Positions 23,001 through 33,004 of a DNA stretch of 64,000 bases are shown here, piece after piece. Source of the DNA: Juglans regia (taxonomy: Eukaryota; Streptophyta; Magnoliopsida; Fagales; Juglandaceae); contig NC_049903.1 of assembly GCF_001411555.2 (NCBI RefSeq), forward strand, positions 16,907,234 to 16,971,233, read 5' to 3'. The notes beneath the pieces were generated by a model that saw nothing but the letters and a program-made list of their open reading frames with translations, was not told where the DNA came from and made no database searches. The translations under genes and the position numbers were made by a program. Within the stretch, counting starts at the first letter, position 1, and each line of letters begins with the position of its first letter.

Positions 23001-26000
23001 ACTGGTACTTACTGAGATTCTTTACTTATCATGTGATGCACGAGTTATGGTCTGCACTTGACACTAAAATGCTATCTGGTCTTGCTCATTTGAACAGCTA
23101 GTTGGCTGAACAACATAAAGTTCATATGAGCTATCAGAATGAGGAAACAACTAATACTATTGTATTCTACTTGGCCAAGTTGTCCATGAATTAGTTGTCT
23201 CCTAATGGCATACCCTTTTGATCATGCATAGATTATAGTCCTCTTTGGATAATAAAAATTGTTGCTGCTCATAAGTTCTCATTTTGAATTGCGAGCTACA
23301 TGTAATGAAGCAAAACCATTTTAATTGTCTGCTTTATTATCGATTGCCTTTACTTTCCATTTCTCAGAACAAAACTCAGCCTTACAAGGTGGAGTGCTGA
23401 TTGGAGAACTGCTACTCAATTGTATGAGCAGGCTGGTAGGTCATTCTTTATGTATTTTATTTTTAAAATTATATACAAGTTATAACGTGCAATGGATTAT
23501 TTGAAGTATAAAACATAATTTGTGTTACCATTCTTGTTTGGGAGTGATACAAAAACACTTTTTCTGCTGTAGCTAATGCTTTTAGGATCGCCAAGGACCC
23601 TGAGAAAGCAAAAACAGCGTATGAGAAAGCTTCAAAAGGACAAGAAATGCTTTCTTCGTATCCTCATTTTTGTTGACTATCATAGCCCATCCTTTGGTGT
23701 CATTTGATCTTATATTATGGATGCACTTTATTTCTATCTTGTTTATGTCCTTTACAAGTGAATAAGACCCTGGGATGCTGCTAGGCATATGGAGTCTGCT
23801 GCTTATCTTGCAAAAGAACTAGGAAATTGGAATGAAGTTGCTGATTTCTATAGAAGGGCATCAGAGCTATACATTGTCTGTGGGAGATCACAACCTGCAT
23901 CTGATGCTCTTGCAAAGGGTGCCCGGTAAACTTAATTTTCATTCTCTTGGTTTTTGAATTGCATTTTCTTATTAATTTTAGCATATTTCAAGGAGGCACC
24001 ACTCCACATCTCTTTACTTAGATACTGAAAACTTGTCCCAGTTTCTAGAAGTCCTGTGAAAAAGATTTGTGCAATTTTCTTTTATATCTTTCTGTTTAAA
24101 TCCAAGATTGTGAATGGGGCTGTTATTTTAATTAGCAGTTATCCTCACATATCAAAGTCAACTTTTTTTAAAATCCATGATCCTTTCTTTCAAATATTAA
24201 ATTGGTCATTTTGTTTTCCAAAATTCTGTTGATATTCACTTACATGATGTGTATAGAGGATGAAGGTTGACGAAAACCTTGTAACATCGTTGCCAATATA
24301 TTGAGGGCTTTTTTTTTTTTTGATAAATAAAAAAACTTTATTGCTCAAAGAATAGGTCTAGCCCAGTATATATAATAGGGAGCCCTGGCTAAGAGGGCGC
24401 AGGAGAGACAAGAAAATCATGAAGGGCCATGCCATTGACATCAACAGCAGGGGCCCGAGTACAAAGAGTGCTATAAATATATTGAGGGCTCTTATGCTGA
24501 TGGACACTGACTTGAATCGTAATTTCTGGATATGAATTTCTTTTCCATCTGTTTGTCTTGTATGAATTTCTTTTTTGCTTGTCTTCTTGTTTTTTCATCT
24601 CTGTTTTTTTGTACTTCCTTTCTCAAGATGATGTAAAAACATAGACTAGTTATTAAAGTCTTTTGTCTCCATTTTCCACCGTTTCTTTTTATATCTTTAC
24701 ATTCACTATGGCTTGGGAAACAGTGAGATATTACTTTCTATTTCAGTGCTCTTGAAGATGCTGTGCCTGATGAAGCTATTCAGCTTTACACTGATGCTTG
24801 TTCTATTCTTGAAGAGGATGGGAAGGAACAAATGACCTTTGATCTGTATCGTGCTGCAATAAGTGTTTATGTAAAACTTGAGAAGTAAGTTTTGGTACTC
24901 TTTACACAATTTTAATGTACACACTCAAACCATGATAAAATTTCTTTTTGGGTTTTGTAGAAACTTGTGCCATGTCCACATGTGAGAAACTGTAATGTTG
25001 ATGGCTCACCAATTGCTGTTTAACACGTGTTCCTTATGATACACTGTCAAAACTGTCGCTGATTGTGAATCTTGATAAGTCTCATGTGTACATACAGGTG
25101 CTAAAAATTTATTATTTAGGGCAGACATTTCACTCTTGAGATTTGAGTTCTTGGAAACTAGAAGACCGGAAAAGAGAACAAAAATTCAATGTGCACCTAT
25201 TTTAGATGTTACATTTGTATTTATTCTTTATTATAGGGGTAGGAATTGGCAACTTATGTTGTATGTGAAGATGAAATGAAATAGGTTCATTTTTCAGATA
25301 TCAATACGAGTTCTCAAAGCGTATCTTTGAAGTTGAGGTGTCTGATACTTTGCATTCTTGTCATATTCTGACATTTATATATAACTTGAGTTTACATTGC
25401 TGGAATCCTGGAGACTGTGCAAACGCAACATGTCTTTTACCCGGTTAAACCCTGGACCTATATAGCAGCACATCCCCATCACATAGATTAGGTAAGTGAT
25501 TGACTTTTCACTAATAGGACATGGCCCCTAGAATTTGTTTGCACCCAAGGATTTGAACCTTAAACCTAGAAGGAGCATACCACCAAGAACAAGGCCCTTA
25601 GCCAACCGCTAGGGCTTCTTGCATGAATAATGAAAAAGTACTACTCGTGACTTAGACATTACCTGGCTGTGTTAGTATTACTGTTGTCTGCCAGAATGGG
25701 CATTGTTACTGAGATCTTATAGCCTTATAGGATTCAAATCAATTTCTCTAAGAGTTATTTTGCCTGTCAATTCACGTGCTACTTTAGAGGTTAGTATTAA
25801 TTACTACTTTCATTGCGTTCAGATACACAGATGCTGCAGCTTTCCTATTGAGATGGGGCGTTGCAGCTGATAAATGCAATGCTACCAATAGCCAATGCAA
25901 GGTGAGAAAGAACACTTGAGTCATATTCTATTCTTTATATCCAGATACTATGTGCCCAAGGATTTCTTTCTGCTGTTTCCCTTGACTATGAGAAAGAACA

Positions 26001-29000
26001 ACTCTTTCTTTCCTCAATAATTTCATTTCATTTATTCCTGCCTTTTAAATTTTCTTTTAATCTAGCTCCTTGGATACTAAGGATTGTGTTGCAAGTGGAC
26101 TCTTTTGCTTCTATAGAACATGCATGCCCTAAGAAATGTTGGGCATGCATATGCCTTAGTGCTCCATTTGAGCAGCGTCTGCTCTGCACCCCTTCTGTGC
26201 ATCCAAAGATTATCCTTTCTCTCCTAGCAAATTCTGTTTACGCCATATGTTTTGATCTCCCAAAGAATGACTTTAGGCTGCATCTTTGTTCTTGTGCAAT
26301 TATCCTTTACTTCAACCAGTCTTGAATGTTGAACTTCGTAGTTAATTCTCAATTACAAATTAAAACTAGGAGAATTATAATCTATTTCTTCCAGAGTTAG
26401 CGTCTATGTGTCTACTTTGTCGTGTTCAAACAGTATTTTCGAATAAATATGTAGTTTTTTTTCAATTACAAATTAAAAGTTGGAAAATTATATTCTCTTT
26501 TGTCCAGAGTTAGCCTCTATGTTTCTAGTTATATTTTGTCATGTTCTAAATGTCTTTTGGCAGAAATAATCCCTGACACTGTGTTTACTTTGTCATGTCC
26601 AGACAGTATTTTCGAAGAAATCTGTAGTTGTTTTTCAATTACAAATTAAAAGTTGGAAAATTATACTCTCTTTCGTCCAGAGTTAGCCTCTATGTTTCTA
26701 GTTATATTTTGTCATGTTCAAAAAGTCTTTTGGTAGAAATAATCCCTGACACTCTTTGTTGGTTTCAGGCATACCTTAGCGCAATTATTGTTTACCTTTA
26801 TGCACATGACTTCAAGCAAGCAGAGAAGTCCTATAACGACTGTTCTCAGTGAGTATAGGTTTTCTTGCAGCAACTTCTGGCATTGGTAGAAAATTGTTTT
26901 TTTGGCATCAGTAGTTTCTTGAAATACTCTAATTAGCTTTCAAACCTACTGACTAGGGATCGCAATACTTAATGGTACTCAAAACATAGTTGAATATTTT
27001 TTTAGGCAATAACACATTTGACTTCTCAAACTGCCACTCTGTTTGCACACCCAAACTAACAAAGTTATCACATAGCCCTCTAATTTGAACATAAATAAAA
27101 TATATATCCCTTTGTTAAGATTTGGCCATTATGATAATAAAAAATAGGTGATGTGACACAATCTTAACGTTTGGTTCTCAGAGGAGGCAAATTGCTAAAT
27201 GAATGGTAGCTTGGGATGAAGTGAAAACGTATGTAGTTTGATGGCCATGTTGCAAAAGGAGTGGTAATTTTAGGGGGTAAAGTGAAAACACATTTTTGTT
27301 ACATGAGAACTGCTAGGTACAGTCCTGAATTGAGGCTTGCTTGCGGACGAATGTACTTAAATAGTAATTTACTCTTTAAATTATAGCGAAATGTCAAAAA
27401 GGCCCCTAAGCTCAAATGATCAGATCCAGCTTTCTTCCTTCCCTCCCTCCAGCAATTCGCCTCATTCGGCCTGAAGAGGTTCTTAACTTATTATTTCATC
27501 TTTACTTTCAGGCTTCAACTGAGTTTTCTAGAACTTCAGTAAATGTGATGGTCCGGGCACGGAGAAGATCCAAGTTTTTCAATATAGTGTACATTGAGGG
27601 AAGGAAGAGTTCAGCTTTCTCGTGTTTCACAGCTCATCCAATACAATAGAGACCCTTCATAAGTGAACAGCAGTCAAGTAAACTTTAAAAGATACAACTG
27701 TTTCAGGAAAACAATAAATCGGTAGTCCAGAAAAGATGGAGTCCTTACTTTGCAAGATAGAATATTTATTTTCTTTCTTCATGCCAACTCACAAGATCAA
27801 AGCCTACTTAGCAAACAAACTTTCGAATAAATGAACAACCAATTGCAAGAAAACTGCGTCAAAACCTCATCATTCGAATATACCATCCAAACCACCAACC
27901 CCCTCAAACTAAGTGAAAACTTGTTCAACCCGTCAACCAGAAAAAAAGAAATTCATCACCAAACAACAAAATACTAAGTCCAGAAGCCAAAAAGCGAACG
28001 TTTTCCCAAGAATAAGTGAACGATTATCATTAATACTCATGTCAGAGACTTTGGTTTCCAAAGGTCCAGGCAGCAGCAACCCGAGGCCCCCTGGCTCTTT
28101 ACTCGGGAGACCGAAAACGGAAAACCTACCCAAGAATAAGAACACAGCTGTATCGCAGCGGGGTCCCGTGACAAAAATCCCCTGGAAAAGAGTCCAAGAA
28201 GCCATAGCTGGAAACCAAGACGAGAAATTTTCATCTTCATCTTTTGTCTCTGCACTAACTAGCGTTGAGTGAAGTAAGTTTGTATGGAAGGAAACTAAAA
28301 TTGCACAAGACGACGCGTTGGAGAGAGAGAGAGAGGGAGAGAGACCTAATTCGCGCAGGGGAATTTGGGGAGGGAGAGGGACTGAGGGAGAGGATGCATT
28401 TGGGATGAAACGACTCGTTTTTGAGATGAAACGAGCCGTTTCATTAATTCGTGCGCACCCAAGCCTCAATCTGGGACTGCATCTAGAATTTTTCTTGTTA
28501 CATTCACACATTTCTCTGCAAAATGAGTGCTAGCTTGGGGTAATTTTTGTTACATTCAGATTCATCACTTTACTTATTGTTCTATTTCCAGTTCAAATAT
28601 TTGTATCTCCTGGCTACATTCTATGATGATTCTAAAATGATCACTGGCTCTGATCATCTGTAGTTACTGTCAAAAAATCCAGTTACAGATTCCATTTATT
28701 TTATTTAAAGGATTGGGAAAGGAAAAACCACGGGGGATATATGGACCCAAATATTGTTGTTTTAACGTTTTGCCTTTGGATTGTTCTTCAACTGGCTGTG
28801 CATAGCCTTTGTTTAAATCAAAATCAAATTAACAAAAACTTGCTCCAAACTTCCGGGATTGATGAACAATTGAGAAAGAAAATGACCTTCTCTGGTGGTA
28901 TATATGCTCCGGGTCTCCTCGATCAACCCTGAACCAAAACCCTCAACTAGAGATATAACAAATCCACACTTTTTCTACTATGAGTTTCCACCCAAAGGAT

Positions 29001-30525
29001 TCTTCTGATCTGACTTGCAGCTTTTGGCCCTCCATAGGATCGACGTGTTTTTGAGAAGTGACCAGGGACGTTGTGCTAGTAAGCTTCTGTCTGCTTATTC
29101 AGAAGGTGACATTGAAGAAATCAAACGGCTGGCTCAGTCAAGCACTATTTCTAATCTTGACCATGTGGTAAGAATTTCAATTCTGCGGTAGCCTTTTTTT
29201 TGTTCAACTTTTCCTTGACCATCCTGCTACGTGAATTAAAGATATTTAACCGGTAATGTGAGGTACCTTAGGGTTCTACTATTTACAAGCTGGTGTGTAA
29301 ATACACATTTAGTGTATTCTGTATACTTCCTGTGTAGTGTGTACATGGGCTATGCCTATTTCATTCATATATATAATATTTACTTCTTACTTATCAAAAA
29401 AAAAAAAAAAAATACACATTCAGTGTAGAACCATGTCAATAAATATATTTTTTTATGTTAGCTGATGTCGCAAGCTTCCACATCAGTGGTGTGTTTGGTA
29501 TGCCAATAAACAAACTTGCAAATTGAATTTTTCAGTACCTTGACTTCGTTCCTAGTTATCTTACTTTAAAATTTGGTTAATTGCATCATTGCATATTGCA
29601 AAGCTGAAATGTTATGCAAATGAGTTTAGATATGTACTTCACTTAGCTTCACTTAATACATAGACCTCATGTGCTTTAATGTGCCTCAACCTGAAAACAC
29701 ACCATTTCCTCTAGGTAGATCCATTAAGTCACAAGAGTTTGTATACCTTCATCTAACACCACCCCTGATCCCCCTGCCCCCTCTCCCCAGCAAAAAAGAG
29801 GGGGGGTGGGGGACAAAGTTATGAAAGAGAGTAACAAATGGGTTTTTAGAGATAGCATCTAAAACATTAGTGGGGCCATGAAAATTACAAAATTCAAGAG
29901 AAACAAAGGTTAAGGGTTGGCTAGGATTAGTGAAAGGAGACAGCTTTTCTCTGTTTCAAGCTTGTCACAACTCACAAGTCACAACCCTGATAAGATAGGA
30001 TTTGTGTTTATTAATGCTGTTATTTACAATTGGCTTTGCTGTTATTTACTAGCTGAGATTAACAAAGGAAGTTTACTAAAATTAAATTTCCCACTTAAAA
30101 TTCAGGACAACTTTTCTTTAGCATTTTTTTCCCTTAAAGATCTGCCAACATTCCTGCTTTAAAGACATGACAGGAGAATTAGAGAAAGATAGAGACAGTT
30201 TGCTGGCCTCACATAATTTAATTTTGTCCGTGTGAGTCTTTAGTATTAAAAGTTGTGAGCCTCATACATTTTCTTTTGTCTCTGCAAACTTTTCCATGGA
30301 GTTTGGGTAGAGAACTCTAGGAGATTTCAATTCCAATTAATTACTAGTATTATCATGGTAATAATGAGATTTTGGCAAATATGCTTTAGTTTGCATGCAT
30401 TTAACTGAGGTGGAATGTCTCAGATCATCAGGCTTGCAAGGAAACTGCCTACGGGAGAAGTGAGTGCACTGAAGACTGATGATGCGGAAGAGCAAGAGCC
30501 ACTGGACGAAAATGACCTCACTTGA
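14051..30525 (+). CDS. GSNAP: gamma-soluble NSF attachment protein (gamma-SNAP)
   Basis: Nine coding exons with GT-AG introns: 14051-14097, 23368-23435, 23573-23657, 23767-23925, 24747-24884, 25823-25901, 26769-26848, 29038-29167, 30424-30525. Joined they give 888 bases, an uninterrupted 295-residue frame, close to the usual plant length of about 290. The protein starts [16 protein letters not shown], and has [90 protein letters not shown] and the acidic tail EPLDENDLT. SNAPs are all-helical TPR-like adaptors that bring the NSF ATPase to SNARE complexes for disassembly after membrane fusion; the gamma form is the less studied paralogue. All splice phases agree and no stop or frameshift is seen, so the gene should work provided intron 1 (9,270 bases, full of retrotransposons) is spliced out. 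Intron 7 holds an unexplained antisense frame. Confidence 0.95.
14461..15131. other. intronic repetitive DNA, probable 5' part of a long LTR
   Basis: Inside gamma-SNAP intron 1. It has features common in plant LTRs (GTGGGACTTAAC, CCAAACACATTGG, TATATAGAGCC) and runs directly into the LTR pair described at 15132, so it may be the 5' part of that LTR. The other LTR copy lacks this part, so the start cannot be fixed. Frames here are not genes. Confidence 0.4.
15132..15379 (+). repeat. left LTR (direct repeat of 22737-23003)
   Basis: From AATGTGGGTTTGTTATG to TTTGGATACGTGA this matches 22737-23003 closely (shared GGCCCAAAGAGATAAGTC, TTATTTGAAGTGGGTTAGAA, AGTTGGAGTCCATG), apart from scattered substitutions and a small indel near the end. 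It is followed at 15383 by TTGGTATTAGAGCTAGG, a tRNA-Met type primer-binding site, which identifies it as a 5' LTR in plus orientation. Confidence 0.8.
15384..15396 (+). promoter_or_regulatory. primer-binding site of the intron-1 LTR element
   Basis: TGGTATTAGAGCT, one mismatch from TGGTATCAGAGCT, five bases after the left LTR. Instead of plus-strand gag, minus-strand gypsy sequence follows, so the element is rearranged or received an insertion here. Confidence 0.7.
15838..16735 (-). mobile_element. 5'-truncated LINE inserted in the minus gypsy copy
   Basis: The minus strand carries the C-terminal end of a LINE ORF2: [39 protein letters not shown], a zf-RVT zinc-binding domain ([18 protein letters not shown]) and the final VVELMACWR and [15 protein letters not shown] block, with one long open stretch of 215 codons (16586-15939). 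The 3' end is the TTTTTTTTTTTGATAAGTAAGAG poly(T) signature at 15838. ATACTCT stands at both borders (15831-15837 and 16737-16743), and gypsy sequence resumes in frame (KIEY then LGHV). The opposite gypsy copy at 21478-21500 shows the corresponding uninterrupted site. Confidence 0.87.
17805..18016 (+). mobile_element. GTTTG-type AT-rich MITE, copy 3
   Basis: It runs from GACTCGTTTGTTTTTGGAG to GAAAACAAACAAAGCC, with TTTGTTTT/AAAACAAA inverted ends and possible TAA flanks. Internal blocks TTGTTAGAATATATTTTTTA, GATTTGAAAAAGTTGAATTG and a GATGAGATGAGATGAG run match copy 2 and copy 5. It interrupts the region between protease and reverse transcriptase of the minus gypsy copy. Confidence 0.75.
19020..22012 (+). 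mobile_element. decayed gypsy copy, plus orientation, inside gamma-SNAP intron 1
   Basis: Plus-strand order: gag (19083-19517; [29 protein letters not shown]), zinc-knuckle start (about 19640; [10 protein letters not shown]), protease (19813-20244; [34 protein letters not shown]), reverse transcriptase (about 20390-21030; [48 protein letters not shown]), then after a TRIM insertion [28 protein letters not shown] and RNase H ([21 protein letters not shown] to [22 protein letters not shown]). It ends abruptly at about 22012 without integrase. Stops are fewer than in the minus copy, but several frameshifts and a damaged catalytic region make it dead. Family blocks shared with the minus copy show that both belong to one lineage. 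Confidence 0.88.
21027..21472 (+). mobile_element. complete 446-bp TRIM (terminal-repeat retrotransposon in miniature)
   Basis: Two direct terminal repeats of 172 bases each (21027-21198 and 21301-21472) start TGTTATACTCCATATG / TGTGATATTCCATATG and both end GGGGTGTTACA; about 13 differences separate them. The 102-base interior starts with AATGGTATCAGAGCTTAT, containing a perfect tRNA-Met primer-binding site, and ends with the polypurine tract AAGGGGGG. GGGTG flanks both sides (21022-21026, 21473-21477), a 5-base target duplication. There is no coding capacity, so it was moved by another element's proteins. It interrupts the plus gypsy reverse transcriptase exactly within KFGC-YEIEY. Confidence 0.93.
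22012..22733 (-). mobile_element. internal LINE reverse-transcriptase fragment
   Basis: The minus strand reads [16 protein letters not shown] (reverse-transcriptase FADD motif), then [93 protein letters not shown] and [20 protein letters not shown]. Both ends are cut within coding sequence, with no poly(A) and no target duplication. It abuts the broken gypsy RNase H on the left and the right LTR on the right, so recombination or deletion rather than simple retroposition placed it here. Confidence 0.85.
22737..23003 (+). repeat. right LTR (direct repeat of 15132-15379)
   Basis: Same sequence family as the left LTR, ending at TTTGGATACTTGAC. Together the pair brackets about 7.4 kb of mixed gypsy and LINE DNA. 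Its 5' part is missing at the junction with the LINE fragment. Confidence 0.75.
24295..24490 (-). mobile_element. short LINE tail with 15-bp target duplication (gamma-SNAP intron 4)
   Basis: AATATATTGAGGGCT is present exactly at 24295-24309 and 24476-24490. Between them a minus-oriented insert starts with a poly(T) run followed by GATAAATAAAAAAACTTTATTG, the same 3' signature as the LINE at 15838, and extends only about 165 bases. A heavily 5'-truncated non-LTR insertion. Confidence 0.85.
25405..25615 (-). mobile_element. tRNA-derived SINE (gamma-SNAP intron 5)
   Basis: The minus strand has a pol III A box (TGGCTAAGGGC, plus coordinates 25594-25604) and, 34 bases further, a perfect B box (GGTTCAAATCC, 25549-25559), then a body containing GGGGATGTGCTGCTATATAG. 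This arrangement is typical of plant tRNA-derived SINEs. Borders are approximate because a clear target duplication was not found. Confidence 0.7.
26349..26757 (+). repeat. tandem duplication next to the exon-7 acceptor of gamma-SNAP
   Basis: A unit of about 174 bases starting TTCAATTACAAATTAAAAG is present at 26461 and 26635 with few differences, and a partial, more diverged unit precedes it at about 26349. Shared blocks are CCAGAGTTAGCCTCTATG, TTATATTTTGTCATGTTC and AGAAATAATCCCTGACACT. The last unit stops just before the TTGGTTTCAG acceptor at 26768. Confidence 0.8.
27000..27310. repeat. probable MITE in gamma-SNAP intron 7
   Basis: AATAACACATTTGACTTCTC near the left is partly complementary to GGGGGTAAAGTGAAAACACA near the right, with an AT-rich centre. 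TGCTAGGTACAGTCC directly follows at about 27311-27325 and is also present at about 4008-4022, so the two places share a repeat boundary. Borders approximate. Confidence 0.4.
27933..28511 (-). other. unassigned 192-codon antisense open frame in gamma-SNAP intron 7
   Basis: Open minus-strand frame with no domain I recognise. The region 28250-28000 is less AT-rich than the intron around it, and an alternative minus frame (from [13 protein letters not shown] at about 28234) looks like an N-terminal membrane anchor followed by a possible GT donor at GGTAGGTTTTCC. This could be a captured first exon and leader of another gene, or chance. A plus-strand frame (27913-28272) overlaps it and is equally unsupported. 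Confidence 0.25.
29300..29427 (+). mobile_element. 94-bp LINE 3' tail with target duplication (gamma-SNAP intron 8)
   Basis: AATACACATTTAGTGTA at 29300-29316 and AATACACATTCAGTGTA at 29411-29427 flank an insert ending TTCTTACTTATC plus about 16 A. The insert (GTATACTTCCTGTGTAGTG, CCTATTTCATTCAT) matches the 3' end of the LINE at 15838 in opposite orientation, so both belong to one family. Confidence 0.85.
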
Positions 30526-32990
30526 CCTCTCAAAGATCGCGGGTGTACCTAGTTTGTGTATGCATTTCGATGCCACTCTTTACATTGTGCAGTGTTTATA
30601 TATATATATATATATACATTTTTTTTTTTTTTTTGGGGGGGGGGGGAATGTGCGCGGCCAGTACCAGGGTCAAAAGCACATCAAGGAAACGGAAATATAA
30701 ACGTCGGCTCATTGCCAAACTAGCATAAAAACAACGATGGTTGCAGTCGCAACCTTCTGTATCTTTTAGTTTTCCTTACCTTAAAGTAGCACACTCGTTG
30801 GCAAGTTACCTTAGTTGCAGTTATTTTTGGAGCTCAGCAAACGTATATAGGAAATGACAGTGAAACTTTGGGATTTATAAACAGTTAGAATATTTCACCT
30901 CATGATCCTCTAATTGGTACAAATAATTTTATCCTTAGACTAAGGAATTACAAAAAGGTGATAGTACGAAGACTCAATTGTCAATTTCCATGAAATGATA
31001 CGATGTATAGTGCAACAATAAATGGAGCATTTTTCAAAACCTATTCCAATATATAAAAGCTGAATTATCGTCTATGTAAAATATTGTGTCAACTTGACAT
31101 CTATCTATTTTAATTTTATTTTTAATTATTCTATTATTCTTGAATTATAATACAAATGCATTTGTATTTCTAGAAATACTTTAGGCAGATTGTAAATTTA
31201 CAATCTATTACCTCACAAGGTAATTTAGAGAGATTACATAAAAGTAAATTTACAAATTAACGTGATTTTATGCAGTACGTCAGATTGTAAAGTTATTTTT
31301 GTTGTAAAGTAAATCTTATAGATCGGATAAAGTCACATCAATTTATAGATTTATTTTTATATAATCTTTTTGTATCTATAATATTTCTCGGACACTTTTA
31401 TTGTTTATGACCACTTTATTATTCACCTTTTGCATTTATCGTCTTTTGTACTTTCGTCAACTTCTACCAATATATTACCACTTCATTGTCTCTTGCACTT
31501 TCCTGTTTTGCACTTCCCATAAACTTCATTTGTTGTCTCTTGCACTTTCTGTCAATTAACGCCTTTTATTTTCTGAAGTTTGGTTATACCTTAGAGCTAG
31601 TTGGCTTTCTAAGATACTATCTCAGCATATAAGTTTATTAGCTGATTGTCGTTGATGCTACTCCAAACAAAACAAATCTAATTAGGTGGTCGTGAAAAGT
31701 TCTAAAATTGGTTTCCTTCTTAGAGATGGAACTCTTTGCACTGTCAATGATGTTGGTGGCCATTTCTTTTGTGCAACAATTGAAACTCCAGTGCCAAGCC
31801 CAACATTTAAAGCTGTCGTTTAGTGCCCACTTTCTTAGCATCCCTTGCAGTTTTGACTTTCGAATTGTTCTTATGAGCTATACTTGTCCAAGTATAATGA
31901 CCACAGAATATGATGGTTCATTTTATCTTTTGAATTTCCCCTCTTTTATGTATTTTATTTTTAAGGAATCTCTGTTTATAAATTGTCAAGTATGTTGAAT
32001 TTCTCCTTTTTTTTTTTATAGGTAATACAAAAAAAAAAAGGAGAATTTCTCCTGACTATAAGAGAGATAGGGAAATATAATACAATTAAAAATTTAATAA
32101 TTTCTTACCAGAAATTCTCATGTTTGAAGCCGAATTATGGTCAATTTAAACTCCGCGCCCTCTTTTCAATTGAAGCTAAAGCCATGGTCCTTTATTTGTC
32201 ATAAAAATAAAAAAAAAATTAAATAAATAAAAGACCCGAAGAGATTGTTTTTTTCTTCTCTTGGGCAAACTTCGTGTGTATGGCACCCGCCAGCGTTTAG
32301 ATAACATAATTGAATTGAAAGTCTTGTAAAGTCTTAAATCTTGAATAATAATAGACTATGGCCTCGTTTGTTTTCAAGTTGAGATAAAATTTAAAAATTG
32401 AATAAAATATTATTATAATATATTTTTTTAATATTATTTTTATTTTAAAATTTTAAAAATTTGAATTGTTTATTTTATTTTATATAAAAATTTAAAAAAT
32501 TATAATAATTAAATAAAATTAAATGAGTTGAGAAGTTTTTGAAAACAAACGATAAGCCGAATATTGTCTTGTTAAAGGTTGCTGGGTTTAGGCTCAAGCA
32601 ATGAGCTAAACAAGTTAATAAATGTACCAGAGTCGGTCGGCCCACAAGACTATTCTCATTTGGGATCCATGATCAGGAAATTAGTAGCCTCCTCCCTCTG
32701 TGTAATTGGGCAGGATGAGTCTTTTGGAAGGGCAAGGGACCGCCGGATGTAAACAGTAAAACACCCCCTCCTCAAGGAGAAAAAAAAAAAAACAAAGAAA
32801 GCAAGAGCTCACTCTCCCTCCTCTCCATCTTGTTAAGCTTCCACCGTTAGATAGATCATTACACGCACACTACAAATCCCATTCTCAGAAAGATCCTTTT
32901 TTTTCTTTTTTAATTTTCTCGCTGCTCTGTATTCCCCACTTACCAGAAAGAAAGGCTTCAAGAAAACAGAGCATTATCAAGAAAGCAAGA
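30526..32990. other. 3' flank of gamma-SNAP and intergenic DNA
   Basis: Begins with the gamma-SNAP 3' untranslated region, including (AT)n(T)n(G)n low-complexity DNA at about 30599-30647. An AT-rich foldback-like segment lies at 31140-31400 (AGATTGTAAATTTACAATCT is a local palindrome at about 31187-31206). Otherwise no gene; frames at 31638-31998 overlap on both strands and have no domain. Confidence 0.5.
32360..32558 (+). mobile_element. GTTTG-type AT-rich MITE, copy 4
   Basis: Starts GGCCTCGTTTGTTTTCAAG and ends GAAAACAAACGATAAGCC, with inverted GTTTGTTTTC / GAAAACAAAC ends. The internal TATTTTTTTAATATTATTTTTA and TTTAAAAATTTGAATTG blocks match the family. It lies about 450 bases upstream of the FAS1 gene. 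Confidence 0.75.
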
Positions 32991-33004
32991 TAACACCACT
33001 CTTC

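Noticed and set aside
23004..23367. Possible short coding remnant ([18 protein letters not shown]) before exon 2 of gamma-SNAP
   Set aside because: Contains stops, no family match that I can name, and it lies within intron 1.
31638..31998. Overlapping 67- and 96-residue frames between gamma-SNAP and the FAS1 gene
   Set aside because: Opposite-strand shadows with no domain or promoter evidence.
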